Source of the DNA: Phycisphaeraceae bacterium
GTDB lineage: Bacteria; Planctomycetota; Phycisphaerae; Phycisphaerales; Phycisphaeraceae
Assembly (NCBI GenBank): GCA_029260655.1
Contig: JAJDCU010000043.1
Span: 62,001-126,000 of the forward strand
DNA length: 64,000 bases
Direction of reading: 5' to 3'
In this document: positions 16,886 through 26,202 of the stretch, piece by piece
Layout: each line of letters starts with the position of its first letter
Numbering within the stretch: the stretch's first letter is position 1
Made by a program: the position numbers and the translations under genes
Notes under the pieces: model-generated
What the model was told of the DNA's origin: nothing
Databases searched by the model: none
Seen by the model: the letters and a program-made list of their open reading frames with translations, nothing else

Positions 16886-19800
16886 ATGACAACCCCACCA
16901 ACCACCAACCACCAATCACCAACCGCCACCACCGAACTCGCCAAGCAGTACCGGCCCGAGGATGTCGAATCCGATGTCGCCAAACGCTGGCAGGACGCCA
17001 ACGCCTTCCACGCCACCCCCGGAGTCCCGGGAAGTGACGGCAAGCCCTACGCCATCGTCATCCCCCCGCCGAACGTCACCGCGGCGCTGCACATGGGCCA
17101 CGCCCTGAACAACACGCTCCAGGACATCCTCATCCGCTGGCACCGGATGCTGGGCGACAACACGATGTGGATGCCCGGCACCGACCACGCGGGAATCGCC
17201 ACCCAGACCGTCGTCGATAAGCGCCTCCAGGCCGAGGGCGAGCCGGCGCTCAAGGACTACAAAAAGATCGAAGCCGAAGGCGGCGGCGGACGCGAACAGT
17301 TCATTGAAAAAGTCCAAGCCTGGAAAGATGAATACGAAGGCGTCATCACCGGCCAGCTCAAATCGATGGGCTGTAGCTGCGACTGGGAGCGCCAGCGGTT
17401 CACGATGGATCCGACCTGTGCCAAGGCCGTGCGCGAGGCGTTCTTTCGATTATTCAAAGACGGGCTGATCTACCGCGGCAAACGCCTGGTCAACTGGGAC
17501 CCGGTCACACAGACCGCGCTGGCGGATGATGAGGTCGAATCACAGGACGTCGACGGGCACTTCTACTACATGAAGTACCCCGTCATCGACGATGACAACA
17601 AGCCGACCGGCGAGCACGTCACCGTCGCGACCACACGGCCCGAAACCATGCTCGGCGATACGGCTGTGGCGGTGAACCCCCGCGACACCAAGCGCGGCCA
17701 CTTCATCGGCCAGCGCGTCGAACTGCCCATCGTCGGCCGGCACATCGAGATCATCGGCGACGACTACGTCGTCATCCCCGACCCCGATTCCGACGACGCC
17801 AAGGCGAAGATGGCAAGCGGGTTCCTCAAGGTCACACCCGCACACGACCCCAACGACTGGGAGATCGGCCAACGCCAGGCGCTGGACGTCATCAATGTCA
17901 TGGCCCCCGACGGTTCGATCTCCAAGGACCACGGCTGGGACGATTTCGATCACTGGCTGAATAGCAAAACGGCTGACAAGGAAACACTCGACGCGCTGCT
18001 CGGACAGTCGCGCGAGCAGGCACGAAAAACGATAGTCAAGTGGTTCGAGTCCCACGGCCTGCTCGAAGACACCAAACCCTACCGTCATGCGGTCGGGCAC
18101 AGCTACCGTTCGCACGTCCCGATCGAGCCTTACCTAAGCGACCAGTGGTACGTGAAAGTCACCAGCGACCGCCTCCGCGGCGCGGCGATCGACGCGATGG
18201 TGTCCGACCAGCGTGGGGAGCTGTCGGAAACCTATCTCTACGACCGCAAACTATCCCGCGAGCAGGTCGATCATGACCGCCCCGGCATGCTGCGCCCCGA
18301 AGACGCCGACTGGCACGACCAGCTACGCTTCTACCCCGAACGCTACGCTCGCACCTTCCAACACTGGCACGAAAACCTCCGCGACTGGTGCATCTCAAGA
18401 CAACTCTGGTGGGGGCACCGGATACCGGTGTGGTCCAAAATTTTGGACGCTAATTCAGGAATGGAGGCGTTCAAAGAGTCTGCTCGAACTGTAGCGAAGT
18501 TCAGAGACCGAGACGATGTATGTTGTGACGCTTATGGAGTGGTGACGGGATGCCAAATTGACTTTACTCAAGATGAGTATGATGAACCGCTTCATTGCTA
18601 TGTGTGTCTTAAAAGCGATGATGCCGATGTTATTACAGAGCTTGAATCTCGTGGTTTCAAGCAAGACCCCGACGTCCTGGATACCTGGTTCAGTAGTGCC
18701 CTCTGGCCGATGTCGACGCTCGGTTGGCCGGAGGACACGCCGGAGTTACAGACGTGGAACCCGAGTAACGTCCTTTGCACGGCCCGCGAGATCATCACGC
18801 TGTGGGTCTCGCGGATGGTGATGTTTAATACGTACCTGCACGGGAAGCTGCCGTTTAAGGATGTGTTTATCCACGCGATGATCCAGGACGGGCACGGGCA
18901 GAAGATGAGTAAGAGCCTGGGCAACGGGGTCGACCCCAACGACATCATCCACAGCCACGGCTCGGACGCGATGCGGTTCACGCTCACGAGCATGACGACG
19001 CAGACGCAGGACGTGCGGATGCCGGTGGACATGGTCTGCCCGCACACACAGAAGATGTTTACGCCTAAGTTTGTCATCACCGGCACGCACCAGTCGAAGG
19101 TGGCGGCCCCGGTGCAGGATTCGCCGTTTGCCAAGGGCAAGCAGATGGTGTCGAGCTTCGGGTTGGCGACGGGGCAGGCGAAGCCAAGTGAACCCGGGGG
19201 CGATATGCCGCTTGCCCGCAACACCAGCGAGAAGTTCGACTACGGGCGGAACTTCGCGAACAAGCTCTGGAACGCGACACGGTTTGCGCTGACCAAGCTG
19301 GAAGAGGCGGAGGCTAGCGGGGCATCCGGGGGGAGCGGAGGCGCGCCCAATCTGCCGTTGGGTATCGCCGACCGCTGGATCCTCTCGCGGACCGCTCGGA
19401 CGATCGAGGAGGTGAACGCGGCGCTTGAAAACTACGACTTCCACAACTACGCCGGTCGGCTGTACCAGTTCGTGTGGAACGATGTGTGCGACTGGTACAT
19501 CGAGGCGATCAAGCCCACGATAGGCGCCCCCGGAGGCGCGCGGTCTCGGCAGGTACTCGCGGTGGTGCTGGACGTGTCGCTACGGATGCTTCACCCGGCG
19601 ATGCCGTTTATCACCGAACGGCTGTGGGAATCGCTCAGCGCGGTGGCCCCCAAGCGCGGGGTGCGCGGGCTGGACCCGCAAGAAAACGAACTACTCGTTA
19701 CCGCCGACTGGCCCGAAGCAGATCGGGCGCTGGTGGATCTGCAGGCGGAGGAACTGTTCGAACGATTGCGGACGCTGGTGACGATGATCCGCGAGGTGCG

Positions 19801-20209
19801 CACCGCAAACAAGGTCCCGCCGCGCGAGACCGTGGAGGTCTCGGTGATGCTTGCTGAGGAACTGGCCGGGTTGATCGGTCCGCAGCAGGGTCTGGTCGAG
19901 TCGCTGGCGAACGTGAAGGTGGTCGCGATCGGGCCGGAGCTTGAAAAGCCGGCCGACGCGGCGGTGATCGTCCGTCCGTTGGCGGAGGTCTACCTGCACC
20001 ACCAGCTCGACGCCGACGCCGAGAAAACCCGCCTCACCAAGCACCTCGCCGAGGTCACCGGGCAGGTCAAGAACCTGGAAGGCCGGCTGAGCAACGAGAA
20101 ATACACCAGCAAGGCCCCCGCCCACCTCGTGCAGGAGTCGCGCGACAAGCTGGCCGGGCTGGTGCGCGAGCGCGATGCGGTGAAGAAGCAGTTGGAAGAA
20201 TTGGGGTGA
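16886..20209 (+). CDS. valS: Valyl-tRNA synthetase
   Basis: A protein of 1107 residues from ATG 16886; the low-complexity N-terminus (Thr/Pro/Asn) is encoded by an ACC-rich run. Class I motifs: HMGH within PPNVTAALHMGHALN, and KMSKS within GQKMSKSLGNG. The editing domain lies between them, and the C-terminal arm is coiled coil. It is longer than E. coli ValRS. One insertion (about residues 516-592) contains several Cys and is encoded by a sharply bounded low-GC stretch at 18432-18665. A second insertion of about 60 residues follows KMSKS (VCPHTQKMFTPKFVITG onward). The frame is open throughout, so both are translated. Confidence 0.95.
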   Translation: MTTPPTTNHQSPTATTELAKQYRPEDVESDVAKRWQDANAFHATPGVPGSDGKPYAIVIPPPNVTAALHMGHALNNTLQDILIRWHRMLGDNTMWMPGTDHAGIATQTVVDKRLQAEGEPALKDYKKIEAEGGGGREQFIEKVQAWKDEYEGVITGQLKSMGCSCDWERQRFTMDPTCAKAVREAFFRLFKDGLIYRGKRLVNWDPVTQTALADDEVESQDVDGHFYYMKYPVIDDDNKPTGEHVTVATTRPETMLGDTAVAVNPRDTKRGHFIGQRVELPIVGRHIEIIGDDYVVIPDPDSDDAKAKMASGFLKVTPAHDPNDWEIGQRQALDVINVMAPDGSISKDHGWDDFDHWLNSKTADKETLDALLGQSREQARKTIVKWFESHGLLEDTKPYRHAVGHSYRSHVPIEPYLSDQWYVKVTSDRLRGAAIDAMVSDQRGELSETYLYDRKLSREQVDHDRPGMLRPEDADWHDQLRFYPERYARTFQHWHENLRDWCISRQLWWGHRIPVWSKILDANSGMEAFKESARTVAKFRDRDDVCCDAYGVVTGCQIDFTQDEYDEPLHCYVCLKSDDADVITELESRGFKQDPDVLDTWFSSALWPMSTLGWPEDTPELQTWNPSNVLCTAREIITLWVSRMVMFNTYLHGKLPFKDVFIHAMIQDGHGQKMSKSLGNGVDPNDIIHSHGSDAMRFTLTSMTTQTQDVRMPVDMVCPHTQKMFTPKFVITGTHQSKVAAPVQDSPFAKGKQMVSSFGLATGQAKPSEPGGDMPLARNTSEKFDYGRNFANKLWNATRFALTKLEEAEASGASGGSGGAPNLPLGIADRWILSRTARTIEEVNAALENYDFHNYAGRLYQFVWNDVCDWYIEAIKPTIGAPGGARSRQVLAVVLDVSLRMLHPAMPFITERLWESLSAVAPKRGVRGLDPQENELLVTADWPEADRALVDLQAEELFERLRTLVTMIREVRTANKVPPRETVEVSVMLAEELAGLIGPQQGLVESLANVKVVAIGPELEKPADAAVIVRPLAEVYLHHQLDADAEKTRLTKHLAEVTGQVKNLEGRLSNEKYTSKAPAHLVQESRDKLAGLVRERDAVKKQLEELG

Positions 20210-20260
20210 GAGGTTGAGTTTGCGTGTTGCCTTGGGCCGCGGGTGTTACTCTGGCTGTGA

Positions 20261-20366
20261 CCCCGGCTAATGCCCTTCGGGCCATGACCGGGCTTTTGGG
20301 GCAAGGGGGTGGGATCATTATCGCGGGTAATGCCCGGTCATGCGGCGCAGCTGCTTGGCTGGGGTT
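20261..20366 (+). repeat. 106-bp complex repeat, left copy flanking RAYT
   Basis: Direct repeat of 20919-21024 with few differences. Nested inverted repeats: an outer pair CCCCGGCTAA / TTGGCTGGGG (perfect in the right copy), a small hairpin GCCC-ttc-GGGC, an inner pair CATGACCGGGC / GCCCGGTCATG around a G-rich centre, and a second small hairpin. The layout is that of a REP doublet (BIME-like), which small Y1 transposases mobilise. Confidence 0.85.
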
Positions 20367-20374
20367 CTTTAAGA

Positions 20375-20893
20375 TCATTCCGCCCTGAACGTCCAGACCC
20401 ACGCGCCTTGTTCCCGGTGGCGCAGGATGTAGTTGAAGGTATTGATTTGGTGCGTCTTGTCTTTTATCGGCTTGATTCCGCAGCCTTTGGCCCACAATCG
20501 GCCGGGCATCGTTTGGGTGACGGATAACGAGCCGCATCGTTTGATCTTGCCTATGATGGCAGCCACGTCCTGGCGAGGCAGTTTGACCAACATGTGAACG
20601 TGCATCGCGGCAACGCTCACGGCAGCGAGCTGGTGTCCGCGTTGTATGGCATCGTTTGTGATCGCTACGCCGACCGCAGGGCGAAGTGATTCGGAGATCT
20701 TGGCTGATTGTGATTGGAGTTGCTTGCTGTACTTCAATAGCCCCGCGTGTTCGCCGGGCGGCGGCGGGTTACGATGCTCGCCAGAAGAGTGGGTTTTTTC
20801 ATGTCGAGATCGGAAGCCGCGTGGATCGCCGGGGAGCCAGGAGCCGAGTGTGCCGAAGGTGATGTGGAACCAATGTTTGCCCGGGGTTGGCAT
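20375..20893 (-). CDS. REP-associated (RAYT-like) Y1 transposase
   Basis: A protein of 172 residues from ATG 20893; the frame stays open a little further upstream, but those codons lie in the flanking repeat. The start WFHITFGTLGSWLPGDPRGF is typical of IS200-like/RAYT Y1 transposases. The metal-binding HUH site is MHVHMLVKLP. The probable catalytic Tyr is in INTFNYILRHREQG near the C-terminus. Such enzymes cut and join single-stranded DNA at hairpin repeats. Here the gene sits between two 106-bp direct repeats, with a half copy 800 bases away, so the local repeats are probably its substrates (inference). Confidence 0.88.
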   Translation of the reverse strand: MPTPGKHWFHITFGTLGSWLPGDPRGFRSRHEKTHSSGEHRNPPPPGEHAGLLKYSKQLQSQSAKISESLRPAVGVAITNDAIQRGHQLAAVSVAAMHVHMLVKLPRQDVAAIIGKIKRCGSLSVTQTMPGRLWAKGCGIKPIKDKTHQINTFNYILRHREQGAWVWTFRAE

Positions 20894-20918
20894 GGGTGGA
20901 GGGTAGCGTTGATTGAGG

Positions 20919-21024
20919 CCCCGGCCAAGGCCCTTCGGGCCATGACCGGGCTTTTGGGGCAAGGGGGTGGGATCATTATCTCGGGTAAAGCCCGGTCATG
21001 CGGCGCAGCCGTTTGGCCGGGGTC
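20919..21024 (+). repeat. 106-bp complex repeat, right copy flanking RAYT
   Basis: The best-preserved copy: the outer pair CCCCGGCCAA / TTGGCCGGGG and the inner pair CATGACCGGGCTTT / AAAGCCCGGTCATG are both perfect, with GCCC-ttc-GGGC and CGGC-gca-GCCG hairpins between them. It can fold as a cruciform-like structure. It ends 22 bases before the recO start. Confidence 0.88.
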
Positions 21025-21046
21025 GTGTGTGAGTTAAGATGTCTGG

Positions 21047-21787
21047 ATGCCGCGTTTCAAGGACCAGGCCATCTGCATACGTCACATCGACTGGTCGGAG
21101 ACCAGCCAGGTGGTGGTGCTGCTGACGCAGGAGCACGGGAAGCTGCGCGGCCTTGCGAAAGGATCCAAGCGTACAAGTCCAAGTTCGGTGCAGCGGTTCT
21201 CCGGGGGGATCGAGTTATTGACGATGGGTCAGGTCGTGGCGGTGACCAAGCGTACGGCCGAGCTTGCGACGCTGACCGAGTGGGATCTGCAGGAAGATCA
21301 CCACTACCTTCGGCGCGATCTGACGGCGCAGCGGCTGGCGATGTATGCGGCGGACCTGGCGAACGCGATACTGGCGGACGAGGATGCGCACCCGGGGGCG
21401 TTCGCCGCGGTGTCTGAATTTCTTGCCGGGTTGGCCGATGGCGCTGACAGGGGGGCGGCGCTGTTGCGGTTCCAGTGGGCGCTTTTGGAGGACTGTGGGT
21501 TCAGGCCGGAGCTTGGGCGCGATGTGCGGCGGGACGGGCCGTTGGGCAAGGCCAGGGCGTACACATTCGACCCGGTGGCGGGGGGGTTGACGGTCGAGAA
21601 CGGGGTCGCCGACTGGCGTGTGCGAGCCAAGACCGTGGCGCTATTGCGTCGTGTCTTGGAAGGTGAAGATATCAGCGGCGCCGACGCGGATTCGGTCGGG
21701 CGGGCGAACCGGTTGTTGTGCGTGTATGCGCGGGCGATCCTGGATAAAGAGCTGCCGACGATGGGGGTGGTGCTGAATGGGGGGTGA
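21047..21787 (+). CDS. recO: DNA repair protein RecO
   Basis: A protein of 246 residues. The N-terminal OB fold (CIRHIDWSETSQVVVLLTQEHGKL) continues with RGLAKGSKR, the typical RecO start. A helical C-terminal domain follows (LLRFQWALLEDCGFRPEL). The four-Cys zinc site found in some RecO proteins is not present. RecO loads RecA onto SSB-covered DNA with RecR and anneals strands. It lies between copies of the RAYT-type repeat. Confidence 0.9.
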   Translation: MPRFKDQAICIRHIDWSETSQVVVLLTQEHGKLRGLAKGSKRTSPSSVQRFSGGIELLTMGQVVAVTKRTAELATLTEWDLQEDHHYLRRDLTAQRLAMYAADLANAILADEDAHPGAFAAVSEFLAGLADGADRGAALLRFQWALLEDCGFRPELGRDVRRDGPLGKARAYTFDPVAGGLTVENGVADWRVRAKTVALLRRVLEGEDISGADADSVGRANRLLCVYARAILDKELPTMGVVLNGG

Positions 21788-21804
21788 GTGTGCTGGCTAA
21801 GCGA

Positions 21805-21839
21805 CCCCGGCCAAGGCCCTTTGGGCCATGACCGGGCTT
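21805..21839 (+). repeat. Partial copy of the 106-bp complex repeat
   Basis: The left 35 bases of the repeat (CCCCGGCCAAGGCCC ... CATGACCGGGCTT) are present just after recO. The right half is absent or degraded. It shows that the element family was present on both sides of recO. Confidence 0.75.
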
Positions 21840-21867
21840 CCCACGCGGGGGAGTTTTTTGGGGGGGC

Positions 21868-22539
21868 TTAGGGCTCGGTGCGCTGGATGTAGAACATGCT
21901 GTCTGCGGCACGGGGGCCGATCATGTGCCAGCTCAGGGGGACCTTGGGATTCTTGTCGAGGTAGGCCTGGTAGATGCGTTTGCCCCAGGCGTGTTGCCGG
22001 TCGATATTTTTTTCGATGCGTGCGGCGTCGGTATTTGGGATGAACCTGCAGTTGGCGTAGTTCCAGTTGGGGTCGATGCGGACCATGAGGTGTGCTTCGT
22101 CCCACTCGATGGGGTAGCCGTGGACGTGTCCCTCGCCGGTGCCGGGTGTGTGGTACCAGTAGCAGAGGTAGCGGTCCTTGCTGGCGGTGGAGGTGTCCTG
22201 GGTCCCGCCGACCAGCAGGCGGGCGTGGCTGACCCGGACGGGGACAACGCCCCGTTTCCTGCGTGCGATCCAGGGCTTGGCTTCCTGCACGTCGTACAGC
22301 CCGACGTGGGCGTAATCGGCCCGCAGGCGGTCGGTGCAGTTGAGCTTGTTGATCCTCTGATGGCCTGGCACGGGCTTGGGCTCTGGGCGGAGGTGTGTGT
22401 GGTGGACGTAAGGGCCCGGATTGTCCGGCGTGCCCTCTGGCCGGTATGTTATGCTCCCAAAAGGGTTGCCGCATCTTCCCGGCTGTCGGTCGGCTGTCGA
22501 AGAAGCCCAGGCGTAAAGCCCTGTGGAGCGATGGACCAT
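21868..22539 (-). CDS. Hypothetical protein, start uncertain
   Basis: The frame is open from 22626 to 21868. I list it from the in-frame ATG at 22539, but no ribosome site supports this and the N-terminal third overlaps the divergent gene at 22538. The part from about 22440 downstream looks like genuine protein: Trp/Tyr/Asn-rich and mixed in charge (YPIEWDEAHLMV, RIDPNWNYANCRFIPN, KRIYQAYLDKNPKVPLSW). A later non-ATG start, for example GTG near 22371, is possible. I do not recognise a family or function. It ends beside the half copy of the RAYT repeat. Confidence 0.5.
   Translation of the reverse strand: MVHRSTGLYAWASSTADRQPGRCGNPFGSITYRPEGTPDNPGPYVHHTHLRPEPKPVPGHQRINKLNCTDRLRADYAHVGLYDVQEAKPWIARRKRGVVPVRVSHARLLVGGTQDTSTASKDRYLCYWYHTPGTGEGHVHGYPIEWDEAHLMVRIDPNWNYANCRFIPNTDAARIEKNIDRQHAWGKRIYQAYLDKNPKVPLSWHMIGPRAADSMFYIQRTEP
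22421..22450 (+). promoter_or_regulatory. Candidate promoter for the 22538 gene
   Basis: TTGTCC and TATGTT separated by 18 bases, about 85 bases before the ATG. It resembles a housekeeping sigma promoter by eye only. Confidence 0.35.
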
Positions 22540-22948
22540 GAGCGAAACCGCGACGGCCGGCCCGATCACGACGGGCGTGTTGGCAGAAAAGACACCCGAG
22601 AAGATCGTGTTGGCGGTGCCGGGCACGGATTACCGCTTGCACCTTGCCCCCCACGGGCAGGTAGACGCCTCTCTTAACGATCGGATCAGCGGGACAATCC
22701 GCGCCAGCGCCCGGCGTGTGGACGTAATCTTAGCCGGCGGGCGATACATCGAGCCGGTGTTCGGCAGGCCGCGCAGGGTGCAGGGCCGGGTTATCGCCGG
22801 GGACATACGTCAAAACACACTGACCGTGCTCGCCTGTGTCCCGATGACGGTGACCCTGATGCCCAGCCAGCGGGCCGGGAAGTTCGCGGTCGGGCAGATG
22901 GTCAGCTTCGACATCGAGCCCGGCGCGAGCTTTGAGCAGGCTCACTAA
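22538..22948 (+). CDS. Conserved hypothetical protein, beta-rich
   Basis: A protein of 136 residues starting MSETATAG. No signal peptide and no membrane helix. It is almost entirely beta-strand-like, with LAVPGTDYRLHL, ISGTIRASARRVDVI, GGRYIEPVFGRPRRVQGRV and VSFDIEPGASF. The layout suggests a small OB-like or PilZ-like barrel, but I see no PilZ RxxxR/DxSxxG signature, so no function is assigned. It reads toward the UDP-xylose synthase gene 56 bases downstream and may be co-transcribed with it. Confidence 0.65.
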   Translation: MSETATAGPITTGVLAEKTPEKIVLAVPGTDYRLHLAPHGQVDASLNDRISGTIRASARRVDVILAGGRYIEPVFGRPRRVQGRVIAGDIRQNTLTVLACVPMTVTLMPSQRAGKFAVGQMVSFDIEPGASFEQAH

Positions 22949-23004
22949 CGAACCACGCGCTGCTTCACAGCGTATTTACCAGACACGATCCCTGAACCCT
23001 TCCC

Positions 23005-24006
23005 ATGAAACAACGCCTCAAACGCATCCTGGTCACCGGCGGAGCGGGGTTCCTCGGGTCACACCTGTGCGACCGCCTGGTCGAGCGCGGGCACGACGTG
23101 ATCTGCCTGGACAACTTCTTCACCAGCCAGAAGCACAACATCATCCACCTGGTGGGTAAGCCCAACTTCGAGTTGATCCGCCACGACGTGACCCACCCGA
23201 TCTGGCTGGAGGTCGACGAGGTCTACAACCTGGCCTGCCCCGCGTCGCCGGTGCATTACCAATACAACCCGATCAAGACGACCAAGGTCTCGGTCCTGGG
23301 CGCGATCAACGTGCTGGGGATGGCCAAGCGCTGCCGGGCGAAAGTTTTCCAGGCGTCGACAAGTGAGGTTTACGGCGACCCGGACGTCCACCCCCAGCCC
23401 GAATCCTACCGCGGCAACGTCAACCCGATCGGGGTCCGCGCCTGTTACGACGAAGGCAAGCGCGTCGCGGAGACGCTCTTCTTCGACTACCACCGGTCCA
23501 ATGGCGTGAACATCCGCGTCGTCCGTATCTTCAATACCTACGGCCCGCGGATGCACCCCTACGACGGCCGAGTTGTCTCCAACTTCATCCTCCAGGCATT
23601 GAGCAACGAAGACATCACGCTCTACGGCGACGGCTCGCAGACGCGGTCGTTCTGCTACGTCGACGACCTTGTCGAGGGCTTCATCCGCATGATGGATGGG
23701 CCGGATGATTTTGTCGGGCCCGTGAACCTGGGCAACCCCGACGAGTTTACGATCAAGGAACTGGCCGAGACCGTGATCGAGATGACCGGCGCCAAGAGCA
23801 AGCTGGTCTACATGCCTTTGCCCGACGACGACCCGACCCAGCGCCAGCCGGATATCACCCTGGCCAAACAGCGCCTCGGCTGGCAGCCCACGGTCAAGCT
23901 GCGGGACGGGCTGGGCAAGACCATCGATTACTTCAAGTCCATCGACCTGAACAGCTTCCGCCAGCCGACCGATCACACGGCCCACAAGTCTTCAGCCAAA
24001 GGCTGA
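23005..24006 (+). CDS. uxs: UDP-glucuronate decarboxylase (UDP-xylose synthase)
   Basis: A protein of 333 residues, extended SDR family. NAD-binding [14 protein letters not shown] at residues 12-25; [20 protein letters not shown] and the active-site YxxxK in ACYDEGKR; then the C-terminal substrate part ([19 protein letters not shown]). These are the signatures of the enzyme that converts UDP-glucuronate to UDP-xylose for polysaccharide synthesis. UDP-glucuronate 4-epimerases are related, but the CPASP and ACYDEGKR segments favour decarboxylase. Confidence 0.9.
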   Translation: MKQRLKRILVTGGAGFLGSHLCDRLVERGHDVICLDNFFTSQKHNIIHLVGKPNFELIRHDVTHPIWLEVDEVYNLACPASPVHYQYNPIKTTKVSVLGAINVLGMAKRCRAKVFQASTSEVYGDPDVHPQPESYRGNVNPIGVRACYDEGKRVAETLFFDYHRSNGVNIRVVRIFNTYGPRMHPYDGRVVSNFILQALSNEDITLYGDGSQTRSFCYVDDLVEGFIRMMDGPDDFVGPVNLGNPDEFTIKELAETVIEMTGAKSKLVYMPLPDDDPTQRQPDITLAKQRLGWQPTVKLRDGLGKTIDYFKSIDLNSFRQPTDHTAHKSSAKG

Positions 24007-24163
24007 TCAGGCAACGGGCTAGGCGAAATATCAAAAATCCTTTTTCCCCTGCAATAATCCGGGGCCGTTACTGCATTGGTATGAAGGCACGCTGTGATCG
24101 TCCTGTGCTTAACGTTCGCTTGGCGGGCGCATACCTGACGGGGTTTTCCAAGGAGAGGGAAAG

Positions 24164-25066
24164 ATGGGTAAGACTGGGATACTGGTGACATTCTCGGCAG
24201 CGATCGCGTTGGGTTCGGCCGGGGCCTTCGCAGCGCCCCGGGAGGTGCAGTTCAGGTCGGTCGATCTGGCTGAGGGCGTGATTGAGCTACATAACTTCGG
24301 GGCAGTCAATGAGGCGATGGACGGCTGGCAGTTCTGCTCGCACAGCGATCTGGGTGCCCGGCGCTACACCCTCCCAAACGGGCTCAACGGCGTGACCTTG
24401 GACGCCGGAGCTTCTCTTTTTGTCCACACCGCCAACGATGCGCCCACCGGCGATCCCCAACGGGTCAACCTTTCATCGATCGGGGGCAATTGGGCGCTGC
24501 CGATGGACACCGGGCCCTACTCAATCGCGCTGTTTTATCCCAACGGCGGATCGGTCAGCTTCGGCAGCACCGCCGACATGGTGGACCACCTGCAATGGGC
24601 CATCGGCGGCAGTTCAGCGGACTTCAGCGCGAGCTTCCGCAACGCTCAGGCTGTCAGCGCCGGGCTCTGGGACGACGCATCTGCCTGGGTCAATACCGCA
24701 GCCGATTCCGAACTCATCACACTCAACGACACCGCCGGGGGCATCCTGCACGGCGCTAGCGATTACACCGTGTCCATAGCGGCGCTGCTGGGCGATCTCA
24801 ACACCGACGGCTTCGTCGGGATCGAAGACCTGAACCTGGTGTTAAGCAACTGGAACCAGACGGTCTCGCCCCCCGGCGACCTGCTTCAGGGCGACGCCTT
24901 CGACGACCCGCTGAATCCCGGCTTCATCGGCATCGAAGACCTGAACGTCGTGCTGGGCAACTGGAACGCCGGCACCCCGCCCCCGCCCGGCGAAGCCGTC
25001 CCCGAGCCGGCATCGTTGGCGCTGCTGGGGCTGACGGCTTCGGCGGCGCTTCGACGGCGCAGGTAA
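24164..25066 (+). CDS. PEP-CTERM protein with lamin-tail-like domain and dockerin pair
   Basis: A protein of 300 residues preceded by AAGGAGAG. Signal peptide (to about residue 24). Residues 25-130 resemble a lamin-tail domain (VIELHNFG, MDGWQFCSH, LDAGASLFVH). Then come two dockerin-like EF-hand repeats, LNTDGFVGIEDLNLVLSNWN and, less regular, GFIGIEDLNVVLGNWN. The C-terminus is VPEPASLALLGL, a hydrophobic segment and RRRR, a PEP-CTERM sorting signal. It is predicted to be exported and processed by an exosortase-type system. Five other genes here share the same C-terminal cassette. Confidence 0.85.
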   Translation: MGKTGILVTFSAAIALGSAGAFAAPREVQFRSVDLAEGVIELHNFGAVNEAMDGWQFCSHSDLGARRYTLPNGLNGVTLDAGASLFVHTANDAPTGDPQRVNLSSIGGNWALPMDTGPYSIALFYPNGGSVSFGSTADMVDHLQWAIGGSSADFSASFRNAQAVSAGLWDDASAWVNTAADSELITLNDTAGGILHGASDYTVSIAALLGDLNTDGFVGIEDLNLVLSNWNQTVSPPGDLLQGDAFDDPLNPGFIGIEDLNVVLGNWNAGTPPPPGEAVPEPASLALLGLTASAALRRRR

Positions 25067-25158
25067 AACTTTTTTTATACCCCCGCGGGGAGGTTATCCG
25101 CCGGCATGATCCCGCCGCGGTGGTATGCTATCGGGCGTCTCTATATAGGAGTTGTTCG

Positions 25159-25971
25159 ATGGCTGTGAAGACTTCGATGTTTGACCTGACCGGGAAGGTC
25201 GCGCTGGTGACCGGCGGCGCCAGCGGGCTGGGCAAGGCGATCGCCGAGGCGATGATCCGCCACGGGGCCAAGGTGCTCATCGGATCGCGGACCCAGGCGA
25301 AAGTCGACGCGGCCGCCAAGGAGCTCGACGCGATCGCAGACGAGACCGGCGAAGACCCGGTGGCTGCGGGGGTGGCGCTGGACGTGACCAGCGGGGGCTC
25401 GGCCGAACGCGCCGTCCGTAAGGCGGTTGACCTGTTCGGTGGGCTTCACATCGTGGTCAACGCCGCGGGTCACACGGTCAAGAAGCCGACGTTCGACCTG
25501 ACGGCCGATGAGTTCAACGGGCTGTACGACACGCACGTCACCGGGAGCCTTAGGGTCGCCCAGGCTGCCGGCCACATCTTCCGCGAGCAGCACCAGGGCT
25601 GCATCATCAACATCGCCTCCATGGGCAGCTACGTCGACCTGATCGAGGCGGCGGGGTACGCGGCCGCCAAGAACGCGGTGCTGGGGCTGACCCGGTCGCT
25701 GGCCAACGAGTGGGCCAAGTACGGCATCCGGACCAACGCGATCGCGCCGGGGGTGATTCTCACCGACCTGAACCGTTCGTTTGTCGAAGGCACCGACCGC
25801 GGCCGGCGGATCCTCGAGCACACCCCGATGGGCCGGTACGGCACGGGCGAAGAGGTCGCCGGCGCCGCGGTGTTTCTGGCGTCCCCGGCCGGGGCGTTTG
25901 TCAACGGCGAAACGGTCGCGGTCGATGGCGGGTTCCTGGCCTGCGGGATCGGCGACGGCTTCGCGGGCTAG
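25159..25971 (+). CDS. Short-chain dehydrogenase/reductase, gluconate-5-dehydrogenase-like
   Basis: A protein of 270 residues from ATG 25159, preceded by TAGGAG. NAD(P)-binding VTGGASGLGKAIAE (residues 17-30), NAAGH, the catalytic Ser in NIASMGSYVD and YAAAK, then PGVILTDLN and VAVDGGFLACG near the end. The closest-looking group is the gluconate 5-dehydrogenase/2-deoxy-D-gluconate dehydrogenase type of sugar-acid SDR, but substrate cannot be read from sequence. Transcription is probably independent of the neighbouring PEP-CTERM genes. Confidence 0.85.
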   Translation: MAVKTSMFDLTGKVALVTGGASGLGKAIAEAMIRHGAKVLIGSRTQAKVDAAAKELDAIADETGEDPVAAGVALDVTSGGSAERAVRKAVDLFGGLHIVVNAAGHTVKKPTFDLTADEFNGLYDTHVTGSLRVAQAAGHIFREQHQGCIINIASMGSYVDLIEAAGYAAAKNAVLGLTRSLANEWAKYGIRTNAIAPGVILTDLNRSFVEGTDRGRRILEHTPMGRYGTGEEVAGAAVFLASPAGAFVNGETVAVDGGFLACGIGDGFAG

Positions 25972-26202
25972 GCCGTAGACAGGCCCCGAAGCGAGACCCG
26001 ATTTAGAGAAAGCCCTTTACCCGCCTTACCGAGCCCGCTTAACGCACAATCGGAACGGAAAACCGCAAAAAGTCCTTGCCCATTTGGCCCCTTGGGCTTA
26101 TGGTCGAGGGCATAGTTGTGGACGGGGCCACGGAACTACGCAGTACCAGCAGCCAACCGTCCGGGCCGGCGGCAGGTGGATTTGCAACAAGGAGGGTCAC
26201 AG

